From assembly GCF_023973825.1 (NCBI RefSeq), contig NC_090125.1, positions 310,001 to 374,000 on the forward strand: a stretch of 64,000 nt of DNA. The letters are read 5' to 3'. The position numbers and the translations under genes are program-made. The notes under the pieces were generated by a model. The model ran no database searches, was not told where the DNA came from, and saw only the letters and a list, made by a program, of their open reading frames with translations. This DNA is from Plasmodium brasilianum (lineage: Eukaryota > Apicomplexa > Aconoidasida > Haemosporida > Plasmodiidae). Of the stretch, positions 26,365 through 39,179 are shown in pieces; within the stretch, counting starts at the first letter, position 1; each line of letters opens with the position of its first letter.

Positions 26365-28373
26365 ATGGGAGATGCTTTACAGGCAAGCGGATTTTATCCA
26401 ATGCATTTAGCTACTCCTATTTTAAATAAAGGACTAAATGTTGGCAAAACAATTTCAGGAAAACTTGATTACCGTACAGTTTCTAATGTATTATTAACCA
26501 CAACCTTTTTCATTCTTTATAAAATTTTTAACCGTTATAAAAATCTAAAAGTAAGAAGAAACGGATATATGTTTAGTATATAATCATATATACATATATA
26601 TATAATATATATATATATATATTATATATATATATATATGTAAATGTAAAGACATTGTGTACTTTCTTCTCATTTTCCTTAACGATGTGAATTAAAATCC
26701 TGCGTTAACATAAAAAAAAAAAAAAAAAATAATTAACCCTTTTTAATCCCTTTTTATAAAATATAATGTAGCTTCCGCAGATACAAGGTCAGGATATACT
26801 ATATGATGTAACAAGCTCGCAATTAAAAGAAACTCCTGAAATGTTAGTAGAAAAACATTTAAAAAAAATAGAAAATCATAAAAAAAAAGTAGATGCAGCA
26901 AAAAATTGGTTAAAAGATGTGGAAAAAAGAATAAACGAAGAAACAAAAAAGATAGAAGTTGCAACAAGAAGTTGTCCAGCTGAATCCACAAGACCCGTAA
27001 AAGAATCATCACATAAAACAGTTACCCAAGAAGAAGAGATTAAATTAGATGATGGAACAAATGAAAAACAAATAATTGAAAAGGGAGTCGATAAAATACA
27101 AAAAGGGTTAAAAAGAATTGAAGAACTTATGGAAAAATATGATAATGGTTCAGGAAAAGTGTTTAAAGACCACTTAGGATCATATCGCCACGTAGTAGAA
27201 ATACCTGAAGATAAGATGAAAGAATTTGATGAAGGATTAGAATTATTTCAAGAAGGAATAAATTTAATTAAAGATCGTGTAAAATCCTATCCAGGTGGAG
27301 AAGATGTAGACGAAATAAAAATTGAATTTGAAGAACAAGATAAAGGTGAAAAACGTGTTTCTTCACGTTCTCGTAAGTGTAATGTGGTGGAAGAGTCATT
27401 ATCTAAGGAACAAGAAGGAACATTTTATGACAAGAAGTCTTTAGTAGAAGAATGGATAAAACAAATTGATAAAATGATAAAAAAGGAAACAGATAAAATT
27501 AAGGAAGAAGTTGCAGCTGATATTATACCACAAGCACAATATATACAGAGAGAAGAAGAGGGAAAAGAATATAATGAGGAAAATAAATTGTAAGATCAGA
27601 AAGAAAAAGAAACAAAAGAATCGCATGTTATAACACAGGAAGTTCAAACAGATAAAAGTAGCTATGCAGTAGTAGAAGGGAAATCTGAGGAATGGAAAAA
27701 TTGGATGAATGATATGGAAAAAGTTGAATGGAAACGCTTTTTGGATTTATTGGAAAATCATAAAAAAAAATGGCTTCAAAGCAAAGAAATTGAATGGGAT
27801 AATTGGTTGACAAATGTACATTATAATTGGATTGGATTTATTAATAAATTAGAAGGAGAATTTATAAATGATAAAATAAGCATTTGGAATAATTGGAAAG
27901 AAAAGGATTGGAAAGGATACATAGAAATGGAATGGAAACGTCATATGAAAGTGAAATGGATCAATTTGGTAAAAGAAAATGATAATTTTTGGGAAATAAA
28001 AGTTTTTTATTATTGGGATAAATGGCATAGTAAAAAGTTGAAAGAATGGAAAAGTAAACATTGGAAATGTGATGAATATGAAATGTGGATAAAATCAGAA
28101 AAAAATATACAGAATGATACAAAGTTTGATGAATGGAAGAAAAGACTACAAAAGGAAAATAATGAATGGGAAAAATGGATAAGTGAAAAAAAAGATATAT
28201 TGATGGATATGAAATGGCCACAATGGGAAAAATGGAAAGAATACAAATGGAAATATTTAAATGAATGGTTGCGACGGGTTGAACAAGAGTGGTTAAACCA
28301 GAAACCATGGGAAACATGGATGAAGGAAAGGAATAGTCTTTATGAATCACATGAAAAAGAGGTATCTATGTAA
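26365..28373 (+). pseudogene. Tryptophan-rich antigen gene with one in-frame stop
   Basis: Exon 1 is 26365-26550 (62 codons) and exon 2 is 26772-28373, joined in phase 0 (donor GTAAGA, acceptor TGTAG). Exon 1 has no classical signal peptide but carries a hydrophobic stretch at residues 41-55, as is usual for Plasmodium tryptophan-rich antigens. Exon 2 begins with a Lys/Glu-rich coiled-coil-like region and ends with the tryptophan-rich domain from about 27690, with about 29 Trp in 227 residues in the family's regular spacing (EEWKNWM, KVEWKRFLDLL, WDNWL). Between them, TAA at 27591-27593 (codon 336) breaks the frame. No frameshift is present and the same frame continues to 28373. As read, the product stops before the domain that defines the family. 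A GTAAGA donor overlaps the stop (27590), so splicing to an acceptor such as 27658 could remove it. Members bind red cells or act in merozoites in related species. Confidence 0.85.
27591..27593 (+). other. In-frame TAA inside the tryptophan-rich gene
   Basis: The codon row reads AAA TTG TAA GAT CAG AAA. The frame on both sides is the same. It is a nonsense change or part of a rarely used intron (GT at 27590). An intron of 27590-27658 would keep frame but lacks a pyrimidine tract. Confidence 0.9.
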
Positions 28374-31300
28374 AATGACAGTGAAGAAAAAAGTTCATTC
28401 AATTCTTGAAATTCAAAATTTATTTTCTCATCTTATTGAAACACGTTATTAGAGTTTATATGCCTTTACAATGAATAAATAAAGCGGAAATTAAATAATA
28501 AGTAAACAAAAAAATCAATAACATTAAATATGGGTTGCACATCTTTTAAAAAGATAATTTCACGGTGTTGCTGTAAATAAATTGTGGAATTTTCCTTTCA
28601 TAAATATATGTTATTTTTATGTGCTGTCAATATGGTATTTCATACGTATAATTTTGTTTGAAAGGGAAATGTAAAAACAACTATTTTTGTTGTTTAAGTG
28701 CTTCCTATAATTTTTCTTTAACTTTTTTTTTTTTTTTTTTTTTCACTTCTTTTAATAAATTTATTTTAATATATTAAAATTAGAAAAAGCTAATTGTTTG
28801 AATTTTGTTTTTGTGTTTTTTTTATTATACAAAATTTATATTTTTACAGAATTATTATACTTTAATATATGTTGTCATACACAAAACTTTTAATAAGTAA
28901 TAAACCCATATATGTAAATATAAATAGGTAATTACATCTATTTGCACATTAATTACGAGTATGAATATTTTCATTACAATTATTTTTTGCTTCACTGTTA
29001 AATCTATACGACGTAATTTAGTCTAATTAATATTTCTGCTCATAATATAAAAAAAATATAAAAAAAAGAAAAAAAAATTTCAATTTTATAATAATTACTC
29101 TGTGCATACAATGACTGTTTCCTAATCAAAATACTTACGCATTAAAATATTTTTTCTTCATATCAATGGAAATTTGATTTCCTATAATTGTAACATAAAC
29201 TATGACGTTTCCATAAATATATTACCTTTTAGATATTTTGTTATTTTTTCATTAAATATAAATCGCATACCTACATGTACACATGTATAAGGATTAACAC
29301 ATATATTTAAACACCTTAATTTGCACATATATTTTATACAAAAGTTATAAACAGTGTTATCATAAGGCTCTTTTTCCCTTCATAATTAAAAAATAAGAAC
29401 ATCCCATATATCTCTGAAATGGGAAATTGAGTTGAGGTTATTATATAACATTAAGATAAGCAAAATAGTAAAATATGTTTAAAAAGACATTACAAAGTAA
29501 AATGATACAAATGTTAAATAACCTTTATTATTACCATTTGTATATATTTGCCTAAGATAACAAAATCATATTACGTTAAACATAAATTTACATAAATACT
29601 TTTACATAATATACACAAAGAATAAACATTAAACTGTAATTTAAAACACTCGTCATCAATGAGTTTAATTATCCATTAAAATACAATTTTTAAATTTACG
29701 TATATATTGAAAAATTATACTTTATTTGTGAATCTAATTATTTACACAATTTAAAGAAAAGATAAGGAAAAAAAAAAAAAATAAAATAAAATAAAGCTGT
29801 TTTTATATAATATTTTACACTCTACATTTGTCTAAGTAGGTAAAATTATTAAGAAAAATTAATACACTATTCAAACATTCTATAAAAAAAAAAAAGTTAA
29901 GCAAAGCCAATTTTTGTACGTTCCTTCCTTAATTTTCCGTATAAAATAAAAATAATCCTTTGAATAAATGGCCTTCCTATAAATTAATAGTTCTTTGTTA
30001 TTTTTTTTTTCTTATCTAACAAATGAACACTTTCAATAATTTATTCTTATGAACAAAAGATGTATACGTCACTGCAATAATTTCAATGCATAACTCCAAT
30101 TTCTACTTTGTGAAAAAATGTACAAGTGACAAGCAGAAACACTATAGTATAAATAAATATCATAAACTAATCGATCAAATATGGAAAAAAGAAAATTTCT
30201 TTAAAAATTTTAACTATAATTTTGTTTTTTGGAAAATATTTATAAAATGCATACATAATCGTTTATTAAAATTAACTGTTAACTTTATATACACAATATA
30301 AGTTAATTTAATAACATAACATGTGGGACTAATCATTCAAAAGAGTATTTAAAGTATATCGCACATCGTTTTTATTGTTATAACTTGGTGAATATATATT
30401 TTGTGTGCATAATCTATTTAATTAGGTTTATTTATACTTTAAAAATAAAATCTATTATTTGTTTTTTTTTCTCTTCTTCATGAGTGTCTTGCAGTTAACT
30501 TGGTAATGAATTATTTTTTCAAAATAGTATTTTAAAAAATTCCACAAAAACTAATTCTATTGAAAAAGAGAGCATTATCTTTGTAAATTTTTTTAATACT
30601 TCTTAATAATACTCTTCATTTATATTACACAGTAAATATATGTTCATTAATGATTTTTGTTATAAAATGATAATGTGTTCCTCTTAAATTTTTACCTTAT
30701 ATTTTTTCTAGTGAACTGCGTGTTAAGGATTTACTGTAGCCATTAATAACGAATAAATGTAAGGTAAATTCTGATTGAACATATTATCACAGTATACTTT
30801 CTAAGTAACTAAATATAAGTTCGTCAATAAGTCATATATTATATTTTAACTGAATTTATTCTATAAATCTAATTATTCAGTGATCTTTTAAAGATAAATT
30901 ACTAAGTACTTCTAATATAATAAATATAAAAATTATTTTCCATTGAAAAAGCAAACAAAAAAATTAAATATATTCTTTTTAAACATTAGGAAAAGGAATT
31001 ATCGTTTATGTTTTTACATCTTTTTTTTTTTTTTTCTCTCACAATAAAATTAAGTTTTTCTCAGCTATGTGGAATGAAATTATAGCTTCAGTTTTCTTCG
31101 GTTTTAATTCATTAAAATTATAAAATTTTTTATTTTTTTAATAATAAAAAATGGTTTTAAAAAACAATATTGCTTGTACAATTTTTTTTTTTTTTATTTT
31201 ACCTTTTAAAAAATGTAAAATCAATGTTTCAAAAGAAAACTTATAGAAAATTCAAAACTACTATTGAAGTTGTCTTCATTGTTCAAAAACTTATGGTTTT

Positions 31301-32090
31301 TTAAATTAAAAAAAAAATAGGAGAAATCACACCAATTTTGTAATAAACCTTTTTTTTTTTTATATGTATAAAATTTTTTTTTTGCTTTTTTTCCATATAT
31401 ATATATACATATATGTACATATACATTATTCATTACGTACATAATAATTTATTGGTGAATATTCGATTAAAAAAATGTATAAAGTAATTCCTGAAGTTTT
31501 ATCTGAACTGCTTTTCCACGCGTAATCTATAAATATAATATTTAAGCGTATTAAATCTAGGATTTAACTTCAAAAAAAAATTATTCTAATTTAATCTTAT
31601 CCTTTCAACATCCAAAAAAGAAAAAAAAATTTTAATATATTAAAAAAATGTCATAATATATTATTTTATTTTTACAATAATAGGAAAAAAAAAAAAAGTA
31701 GAATAGGCTTGTAATATTGAAATATAAATCCTTCGACATTTTGCTTGAAAATATAGTGCTATAAAACTTCTTTTATATTAAATTTTTAAAATGGAAAAAA
31801 TAAGTTAAAATAAAAGAATTAAAATGTTTTAATTACTTTATTCTTTTTGCTTTGGAAAAAATATTACGTCTTAATACTTTTTTATCTTGAAACAGATTAG
31901 TTTTCCTTCCGCTTTGTTGAAGAGCAAATACAAAGGCTACAAAAAAAAAAAAATATATACTTTTGTTCAAAATGACATGCAAATAAAAATTGAAATGAAC
32001 TAGTGTAAGTTCTTTCTTTTTTATTCTTTTTTATAAGTTTTAAACTTTAAAGAATTACAAGTAAACAATAAATTAACTAACAAAATTCAA
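28374..32090. other. Intergenic spacer
   Basis: A 3.7-kb AT-rich gap with homopolymer runs. The longest frames (for example 30086-30301 plus and 31221-31442 minus) are short, low in complexity and lack splice context. I see no RNA gene. It should hold the promoter of the gene starting at 32091. Confidence 0.6.
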
Positions 32091-34072
32091 ATGAAAATCT
32101 ACAGATTTTTGCTCTTTTCCTTTGAATCATTGGTAAATAAGCAATTAATTAAATATTTTTACAAAAAAGTGATATAAACTTAAGAACCTTATATTATTTT
32201 TCATTTTTCATTTTTTTTTTTTTTTTTTTTTCCCATTATAAAAACTTTATAGAACGAAATAGTATATATTACCAATAATAGAATTAGTCCATATAATGAC
32301 ATAAAAAAGTATAAGATATAATTTTTTGTAATTTAAAAAAGCTATGTGCTATTTTGTTATATATATAACAAGCATAAAATAATTTTCCATTTATTATCTT
32401 TTTATTTCTCATACATTTCACCAGATATAATGAAGGCAAAAACACACAACTGAGATGGCAAAGAAGCTTATCAGAAGGATGGTATTGCCCAAGTGATCAA
32501 ATTGTAGATGAATTAAATGAAACAATAAATGATGTGCAACATAAAATTAACAGAGGTGATATATGTATTGGGACACGCGCATATGACGGTGATGAATTTA
32601 ATGATTTGAGAAAATTTTTTATAGAACTAATAGATCAATTATTTTTTTCAAATTATAATGAATGTTTAGATATGGAAAAAAAATTGTATTTAAATTCACA
32701 TAATTTATTGAAGGAGATTCATGAAAATATATCAAAAGATTTTGAGAATAGACATAATTTAGCAAGAAAACATATAGAGACGTATTTTTCTGATCCAAGT
32801 TTACATAATCAACAAGCATTAGAATTAATGACAGGATCAGATATTACTTTGAATATTAATGATGAAAATTTAATGGTAAACACTAAAAAAATAGAAAAAT
32901 ATTTTGCTGGGGCAAAATTCGAGTTACATATTGCACAAAAGGAAGAATATTCGACAATGGAGAACAACGCCTTAATTAGTGATAATGAAAAAATATGGAA
33001 ACATCATACGAATAATCTATTAAATATTGAAGAACATATTTTAAAATATTTGAATTTAGTTTTACATAGATTTCCTTTGAAATACTATCGTGATGTAAAT
33101 ACTTTTGCAGTTATGTTTCAGGATAATGCAATGAATATCCTTGAAGAAAATTTGCATAATACATTTTATACGAAATATGTAGAACAAATGAAAAACTCAA
33201 GTGATAATGTACATATAAATGTTCTACCAGTTGAATTTTTACTTTATGATATGATTGGTGTACTAAACCATAGTATAGATCATAGTGTTCATTCATTCTT
33301 TTTAAAACTAAATAAGGTTTTAAATGGAGACTTAAAATCCTTTATAGGCTTCTTTTTATATTTGTTTGACAGAGAAAAAATGAAAAATAACATGATAATA
33401 AAATCCTTAAGAAGTGATATTAATACCATAGGTAAGAATGAAATTTTATCAAATGCTCTTGAATTGTTTTTAATAGAAAAAAATGATATTGACATTTCAG
33501 AACTGAAAATTAAAATTTTTATAAAAAATAATTTTAAATTTAATGGGGATGATAAAAATCTTAAATCTTTAGAAAAAAAGATTTATGATAATTTTCAAGA
33601 AAAACAGCTTATGGAATCATTTTGTATTATTGCATACCAAATACTTATTAGGAAGGTAGTAAATGATTACATCAGCTTTGTGTTATTACTTAAGAAAGCT
33701 GCTCATAAAGATCAACCATTTTTTAAAAAAGTTGTAAATGCATTTTTATTAAAAAATAATGACAGTAATCTCATATTATCGAAAAATAAGTATGACGAGT
33801 TATTAAAGGAGTATATGAAAGTTAAAGAAGATAGTAATTTTAATTTTAATAATCCAAGTTTTAATGATAAAATAAAATCGACCTTATCAAATATAAAAAT
33901 TGAAATAAATAAGTTTAAAATTTTAAATAAGTTGTTATGTTCATTAAATAATGAAATGATTAAAATAAAGGATACTTCTCGACTTACGCCGGGGGAAAAA
34001 GAGAGAAATAAAAAAGCCATCATATTTTATAGTTATTTAATTAGAGAATTAAAAGATCAATGGTTTTATTAA
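32091..34072 (+). CDS. Exported protein with canonical PEXEL, three exons, unknown
   Basis: My exon model is 32091-32132, 32253-32308 and 32425-34072, with GTAAAT and GTATAA donors and TTATAG and CACCAG acceptors. Phases 0 and 2 both close exactly, giving 581 residues. The third exon is the secure part; the first two are inferred. Exon 1 supplies a short hydrophobic leader (MKIYRFLLFSFESL). RSLSE at residues 46-50 matches PEXEL RxLxE and is followed by GWYCPSDQ. The remaining ~530 residues are helical, moderately charged and not repetitive, with no membrane segment. There are only a few cysteines and no recognisable catalytic motif. I do not recognise the family; it is neither PHIST nor tryptophan-rich. 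It lies at the edge of the conserved core, as the last exported-type gene before MON1, and probably acts in the host cell. Confidence 0.72.
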
Positions 34073-35779
34073 CGCGTCTAAATTTTGTCATTTTGTTAAT
34101 TATTATGTAAAAATCGAAATATCACGCTTGCGTCTAATGTATATACATTAGTGAATGATATGTGCTTGGGTGTTTCCATTTGATATGTTAAAATTTTTTT
34201 TGCATTTAACTTAACCTTTTAAAATATGTGCATTTACACAGTTTTTTTGTTTATGTGTACGTATACTTGATATCCTTGGCTTCTTAACAAATTGAACAAT
34301 GATATATAATTTTATATGCTGAAAAGTAATATATATATATATATATATATATATGTAATAACATTACGCATATTATTAAAATGTTTGGGTTTAAATTACA
34401 AAAACGTTAATCACAAAGTTCGTTTATTGATACCTTAACACGATTTAGCTTAATATAACAATTAACAATATAAAACTGCAGCTACTTCTGCTATTGCTGC
34501 TTCTACAACTACTACTACCTCTACTATTACAGCTATAATATCACAAATAGAAAAAGCGAACTTACAATTTGATGCTAAACAAAAATTACATTTGTCTACA
34601 AATATTTATACGAATCAGACTATATGGAATGCACAAAATTTAGTTATGTTTATAGTACTAAATTAAAATTTTTATTAGTTCATATATTATTTTTTCGTAA
34701 TAGACAAATCAAAAAGAGTATGAAAACATCAATTTTTAAAATGTGCAAATGCTATAGGACATATATTTTTTTTTCAATACATGAAAATTGTATTCGATGT
34801 TTCATTTGAAACTGTGATAAATCGCAATATGCACTTCCTTTCAAAATTTTATTTCACATAAGATATACAATAATAATTATCAATTAATATACTGAATAAA
34901 AATATTGGTTGGATTTACATTTTAAAAAAGTGGTGAATTTTAATTAGTGTTATATAGAACATTACTTATTTTTATGGTTTCCCAAAAGAAGAATTATTAA
35001 ATTTATAATAAAATAAATAATAAAAAGCTATAATTTAAAATTTATTATTTGGAAAAAATGGTTAATAAAAGATATCACATACAACTCAAGTACAAAAAAA
35101 GTTCTAATAATAGAGAGCTCTGAATAACTGTTTCGTTTTTGTATTATATTATGTTACATTATATTTAGATTAAACTATCTGTTTTTATTTTATTTTTTTT
35201 TTCTTTTAGTTCACATAATAATAAATTGGGGATATTTTATTCTTCTACACTATTTACTGATTTCTTATTATTAACAATAAATAGATATTCTTTGGTTTTT
35301 CTCATGTTCAAATATTTTTATTCTCAAGAAAATTTTAATCAAAGATTATCATAATGTTCAAATAAAATAAGCATAAAAAGTTCATTTAATATGCAATTAT
35401 ACTAATTCTTATATAAGAATAATAATATAATATAGATAGATAAACATATGCGATAATTAAAAACAATGACGTTCAAATGTTATATTATGCTAAATAACAA
35501 CCAAACTAGGAAAAAAAAGAAGAGAATTAGAAAAAACACTTTTTATTAAATTAATAGCAATATTATTATTATTTAAAAAATATAACATGAAATAAAACTT
35601 TTTCAAACTAATATTTTCACAGTTAATTTTTAATAGTAAAAATAATATAGTAAACCGTATGTACTATTAGGAAATAGGATGTATTCAAAAAAGAAAAAAA
35701 AAATAGTTAAGATGGAAGTAAAAGTAAAAGAAGACGTAAACGTTAAAGTAGAAGTAGTAGTACACGTTCGAGACTACAG
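34073..35779. other. Intergenic boundary between exported genes and core
   Basis: Downstream ends of two converging genes meet here. It contains a (TA)n run at about 34330-34353 and a trinucleotide-rich tract at 34478-34540, listed separately. An alternating GTA/AAA/GAA run at about 35712-35760 makes a 36-codon plus-strand frame that overlaps the 3' end of MON1 and is not considered a gene. Confidence 0.6.
34478..34665 (+). other. GCT/ACT trinucleotide-rich tract with open frame
   Basis: The run reads as Ala/Ser/Thr codons (AATSAIAASTTTTTSTITA) and then about 40 ordinary codons before a stop. There is no Met near the start, but the tract is preceded by 'actgcag', which could serve as an acceptor. 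It may be a 3' exon, a relic, or non-coding simple sequence. Base composition is clearly richer in C and G than its surroundings. Confidence 0.25.
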
Positions 35780-38700
35780 CTATGACGTGATTTGCTTTAT
35801 GTTATTAATAAATATTTCTTTATGATACGTTGCTATGACTCTTAAAATTTCATTTATGGTTTCATCATTAACTTGAACATGGAAAGGAACTGCTAGAAAC
35901 AAGTGATAAAGATTCGTTTTAATGGAGTAGAATTTTTCATACTCGGATTCTATGTATATCTGTGCAGGTAATTTAGAATCTTTTAATATGTCATCACACT
36001 TTTGGTATACTCTAAAAATTCTTTTTATTTTATCATGACTAATTTTCGAGCTATAATATTGTTTTAAATATGGAATATAATAGCATAAATGAATAATATC
36101 TATTCCAGGAATTTCAGGTAGTACGAACGGAGAACTATTTGACGCTTTTACAATTTCATCATAACATCCTGAACTCAATAACATCTAAAACAACGGGGGA
36201 AAAAAAAAAAAAAAAAAAAAAAACATGTAAAATTTACATAATAAAAGTTTATAATTTACCAAGGAAATTATACAAAATACTTATGCATTATTTTCCCCCC
36301 CCCCCATTTTTATCATTATGTACATAAAATTTATTATTCTTATTTAATATTTTGGAATACCGTTTCAATCATAGAGGTATGTCTTGAAAGGTGAAAAAAA
36401 TCTCGAGAAGACGCATATGAACATATGTACACACAGCAAATTTTTTTTTTAATGTAATTAATATAGGCATATAAGAATAAGCTATAAGGGAAAAAAAAAA
36501 AAAATTTATCAATTCAACGTTAATTTTTTTTTTTTTTTTATTATAAAATTATCTTTTCCTACACATTTTTTGTGGTGTGAATATGCGTATATATATACAT
36601 ATATATATGTATATACGTACGTGTACATGTGCATATATCGATGCAGGCACAAGCTCATTCATGTACATACATATGTAGGCATTTGCTTGTGCATGGTTAA
36701 TATAACTCATTTAAAAGAAATACTTTTTTCTTACTTTGGGTTATAAATTGGTAAACAGATGGGGGTCCATGATTCCGCATTTTTAAATGACTTCATTGAT
36801 GTTATCATATTTATGAGGATTATTATATCCATGGAATTTATGGTATATTTTGATATTGATATACCTATAACTTTATCATTAATAATTAAGAAGGACAGTA
36901 GCACATTACTAATTTTGAAAGATGAAATCAAATTATGTATTTTGTTACGATGCTCTTGTTTTAAGGGTAAAGGCTCAAAACCATCAAATATGGAATACAT
37001 ATTTTTAGAACAAGAAGATATTAAATTGCACATAAGTAGATCAGCACCATCCAACAAATATCTTATATCAAAAGATGGCTTTATTTGAAATGATTTATCA
37101 ATACTCTTTGTTAATAAAGATATAATTTGAAAATACATATAATTTAAAATATTCATAATATAATTATTACTCTCATTAACTTTAGAAATACATACTAAGC
37201 ATAACACTTCTTTGTCTAAATAAACTACTTTCGTATTTTTACTTATAATATATTTTAACGAGTTTTTTGTATTTGTCTCATTAAATTTTTTATTTGTTTT
37301 ATTGTCTGAATTTATATCTGAAAAAGTAAATGATTCTATTTTAGATATTATAGCTAGTAAAGTTCCATAAAAACTTGTAAGATTTTCTTCATTTCCATAT
37401 CTTGTAAAAACAGGCTTTCCTGAATAGGTAAAAATAAAAAAGTGTCTTTTATGTTTGTACCATAATGGCGTTGTTTGATCTTCGTTAACTTTCTTTTTTC
37501 TCAATAAAAATTTGGAATTATTTATATTATCTTGAGATTCACTATTTTCAAAATAATTTAGAATATTCACTTTGTTTGATTTTAAACTTCCTAGATCACC
37601 TTTTCCTTCATAACTATTTTTGTTACTGTATAAATCTGATTCTTGAAAAATTACTTTTTCTTCAATTTCATCTATTCTAAAATCCTTTTCAGAATTATTC
37701 GACATGTTATTTAATGATTCCCTACATTTTAATCTGTTATCTTCTCCTGAATTCGCCTTTTTATTCCAATTCCTTAATTTTTCTTCTTCCTTAAAAGCGT
37801 CCTTCTCTTCGTTAAACTTGTTTTTCTCCTCTTCGTTAAACTTGTTTTTCTCTTCTTCGTTAAACTTGTTTTTCTCCTCTTCGTTAAACTTGTTTTTCTC
37901 CTCTTCGTTAAACTTGTTTTTCTCTTCTTCGTTAAACTTGTTTTTCTCTTCTTCGTTAAACTTGTTTTTTCTTTCTTCTTTAAACTCGTCCTTTTGTTCT
38001 TCATTAAACCTATCATTCCCATTCTCCTTAAATTCATCCTTCTCTCCTTCACTGACCTGCTCCTTTTGTTCCTCCTTTCCCCCCTCTTCATCCACCAGGT
38101 TGGTTCTTATTAAGCTGTTCGATGAATTACTAATAAAGGATAAATCGTCATCACGTTCGTTACTCACTTCTTTCACATGTGTAATGTCCATATTTACGGT
38201 TAACTTTTTGTTTATTATCAAGGACTTTTGTTCATAACTTTTATTGCTCATTGTATCGTTAAGAAAAGAACATTCTGAATCTTCCTTCTTATTAGGATCA
38301 AGCATTTTCATAACATTCACTTCATTATTTATTGAAGATGTGAAATCATGGTTATTGTAAAAATTTTCATATTCATCTTCAACATTTAAGAAGGAATTGT
38401 CATATTCTCCCAATAAGTTACTATTGTTATTATTATTACTACTATTTTTGCTATTATTATTACTATATTTGTTAATATGATTACTATTTTTATTACTATT
38501 ATTACTATCTTCTTTTCCTAAAAGGATATTTGCTTTAAAATTCATGGCTCTACTTACCTCCTTTTCATTTTCATTATCTTCAAAAAAATGTTCAAGGTCA
38601 TCATCGGTGTTTGAATTATATACTTCATTGTACTGTACTAATTTTGGCTCCTTGATTTTCAGTAATTCTTCCGAATATTTATTATTCACAATGAAACTAT

Positions 38701-38929
38701 TTTCATAATGCTCCTTTATTTCATCTAAGCCTCTTACATCATAAAAATTTGTATCATTATTTTTTACAAAATCTCCATCTTCAGCACAAGATGAGTTTAT
38801 AATTCTTTCATCGTTTTTAATTACACAAGCAACTGATTTTTCACGTTCATCAGTTATGCATGTGACATAAGATGGGTTTATATTTTTCTTTTCATTTATT
38901 TCATTTCCTTTGTCGTATGTAATTTCCAT
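35780..38929 (-). CDS. MON1: MON1, vacuolar fusion / Rab7 exchange factor subunit
   Basis: Three exons: 38929-36735, 36481-36361 and 36184-35780 (donors GTAAGA and GTATTC; acceptors CCTTATAG and GTTTTAG). Phases 2 and 0 close exactly, giving 906 residues. MON1 pairs with CCZ1 to activate Rab7 on late endosomes; in Plasmodium this would serve endosome, food-vacuole or apicoplast traffic. The match begins at about residue 488 (LWYKHKRHFFIFTYSGKPVF), continues through YYFQIISLLT-like and SWTPICLPIYNP segments, then exon 2 (LFLYAYINYI, SSRDFFHLSRH) and exon 3 (LPEIPGIDIIHLCYYIP), each lining up with successive parts of the family. The small 3' frame at 35780-36184 is therefore the end of MON1, not a separate gene. 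The N-terminal half is Asn/Glu-rich filler with seven copies of an 8-residue repeat. Confidence 0.9.
36295..36305. repeat. 11-base C homopolymer in MON1 intron 2
   Basis: Eleven consecutive C on the plus strand (G on the coding strand) within the second MON1 intron. C/G homopolymers are rare in such AT-rich DNA. An A run of about 27 lies nearby at 36196-36222 and forms the pyrimidine tract of the intron. Confidence 0.85.
37810..37976 (-). repeat. 24-bp coding repeat (NKFNEEEK) in MON1
   Basis: About seven 24-base units code for the octapeptide NKFNEEEK at residues ~318-373 of MON1, flanked by diverged copies (DEFKEERK, DAFKEEEK). It lies in the low-complexity N-terminal half, outside the longin-type domains, and its copy number is likely variable. 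Confidence 0.9.
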
Positions 38930-39179
38930 CTTTTTATATATATCATATACGTAAACACTGAAACATAAAAAAAAGAAAAAAAAAAAAAACTAAAAAATGT
39001 AAAGGAAAAATAAATAAAATATAAAAGTTGTTTTATATCTTATCATGTATAGTTAAATATCATATTACTTTTCTTTCTTTTTTGTTCCTTCTTTTTTTAA
39101 TTTTTTTTTTTTGTATGCAATTTAAGGAACCAGCAATCCCCATAAATATATATTTTGCGTAAACCATTCCATTTTTATT

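Noticed and set aside
26743..28350. Several long minus-strand frames opposite the tryptophan-rich gene
   Set aside because: They are antisense shadows of Lys/Glu/Trp-rich coding sequence, giving Phe/Leu/His-rich strings.
35712..35822. Small plus-strand frame starting MEVKVKEDVNVKVEV
   Set aside because: It comes from an alternating simple-sequence run and overlaps the MON1 3' end in antisense.
37704..38237. 177-codon plus-strand Ser/Leu/Phe frame
   Set aside because: Antisense shadow of the Glu/Lys/Asn-rich repeat part of MON1.
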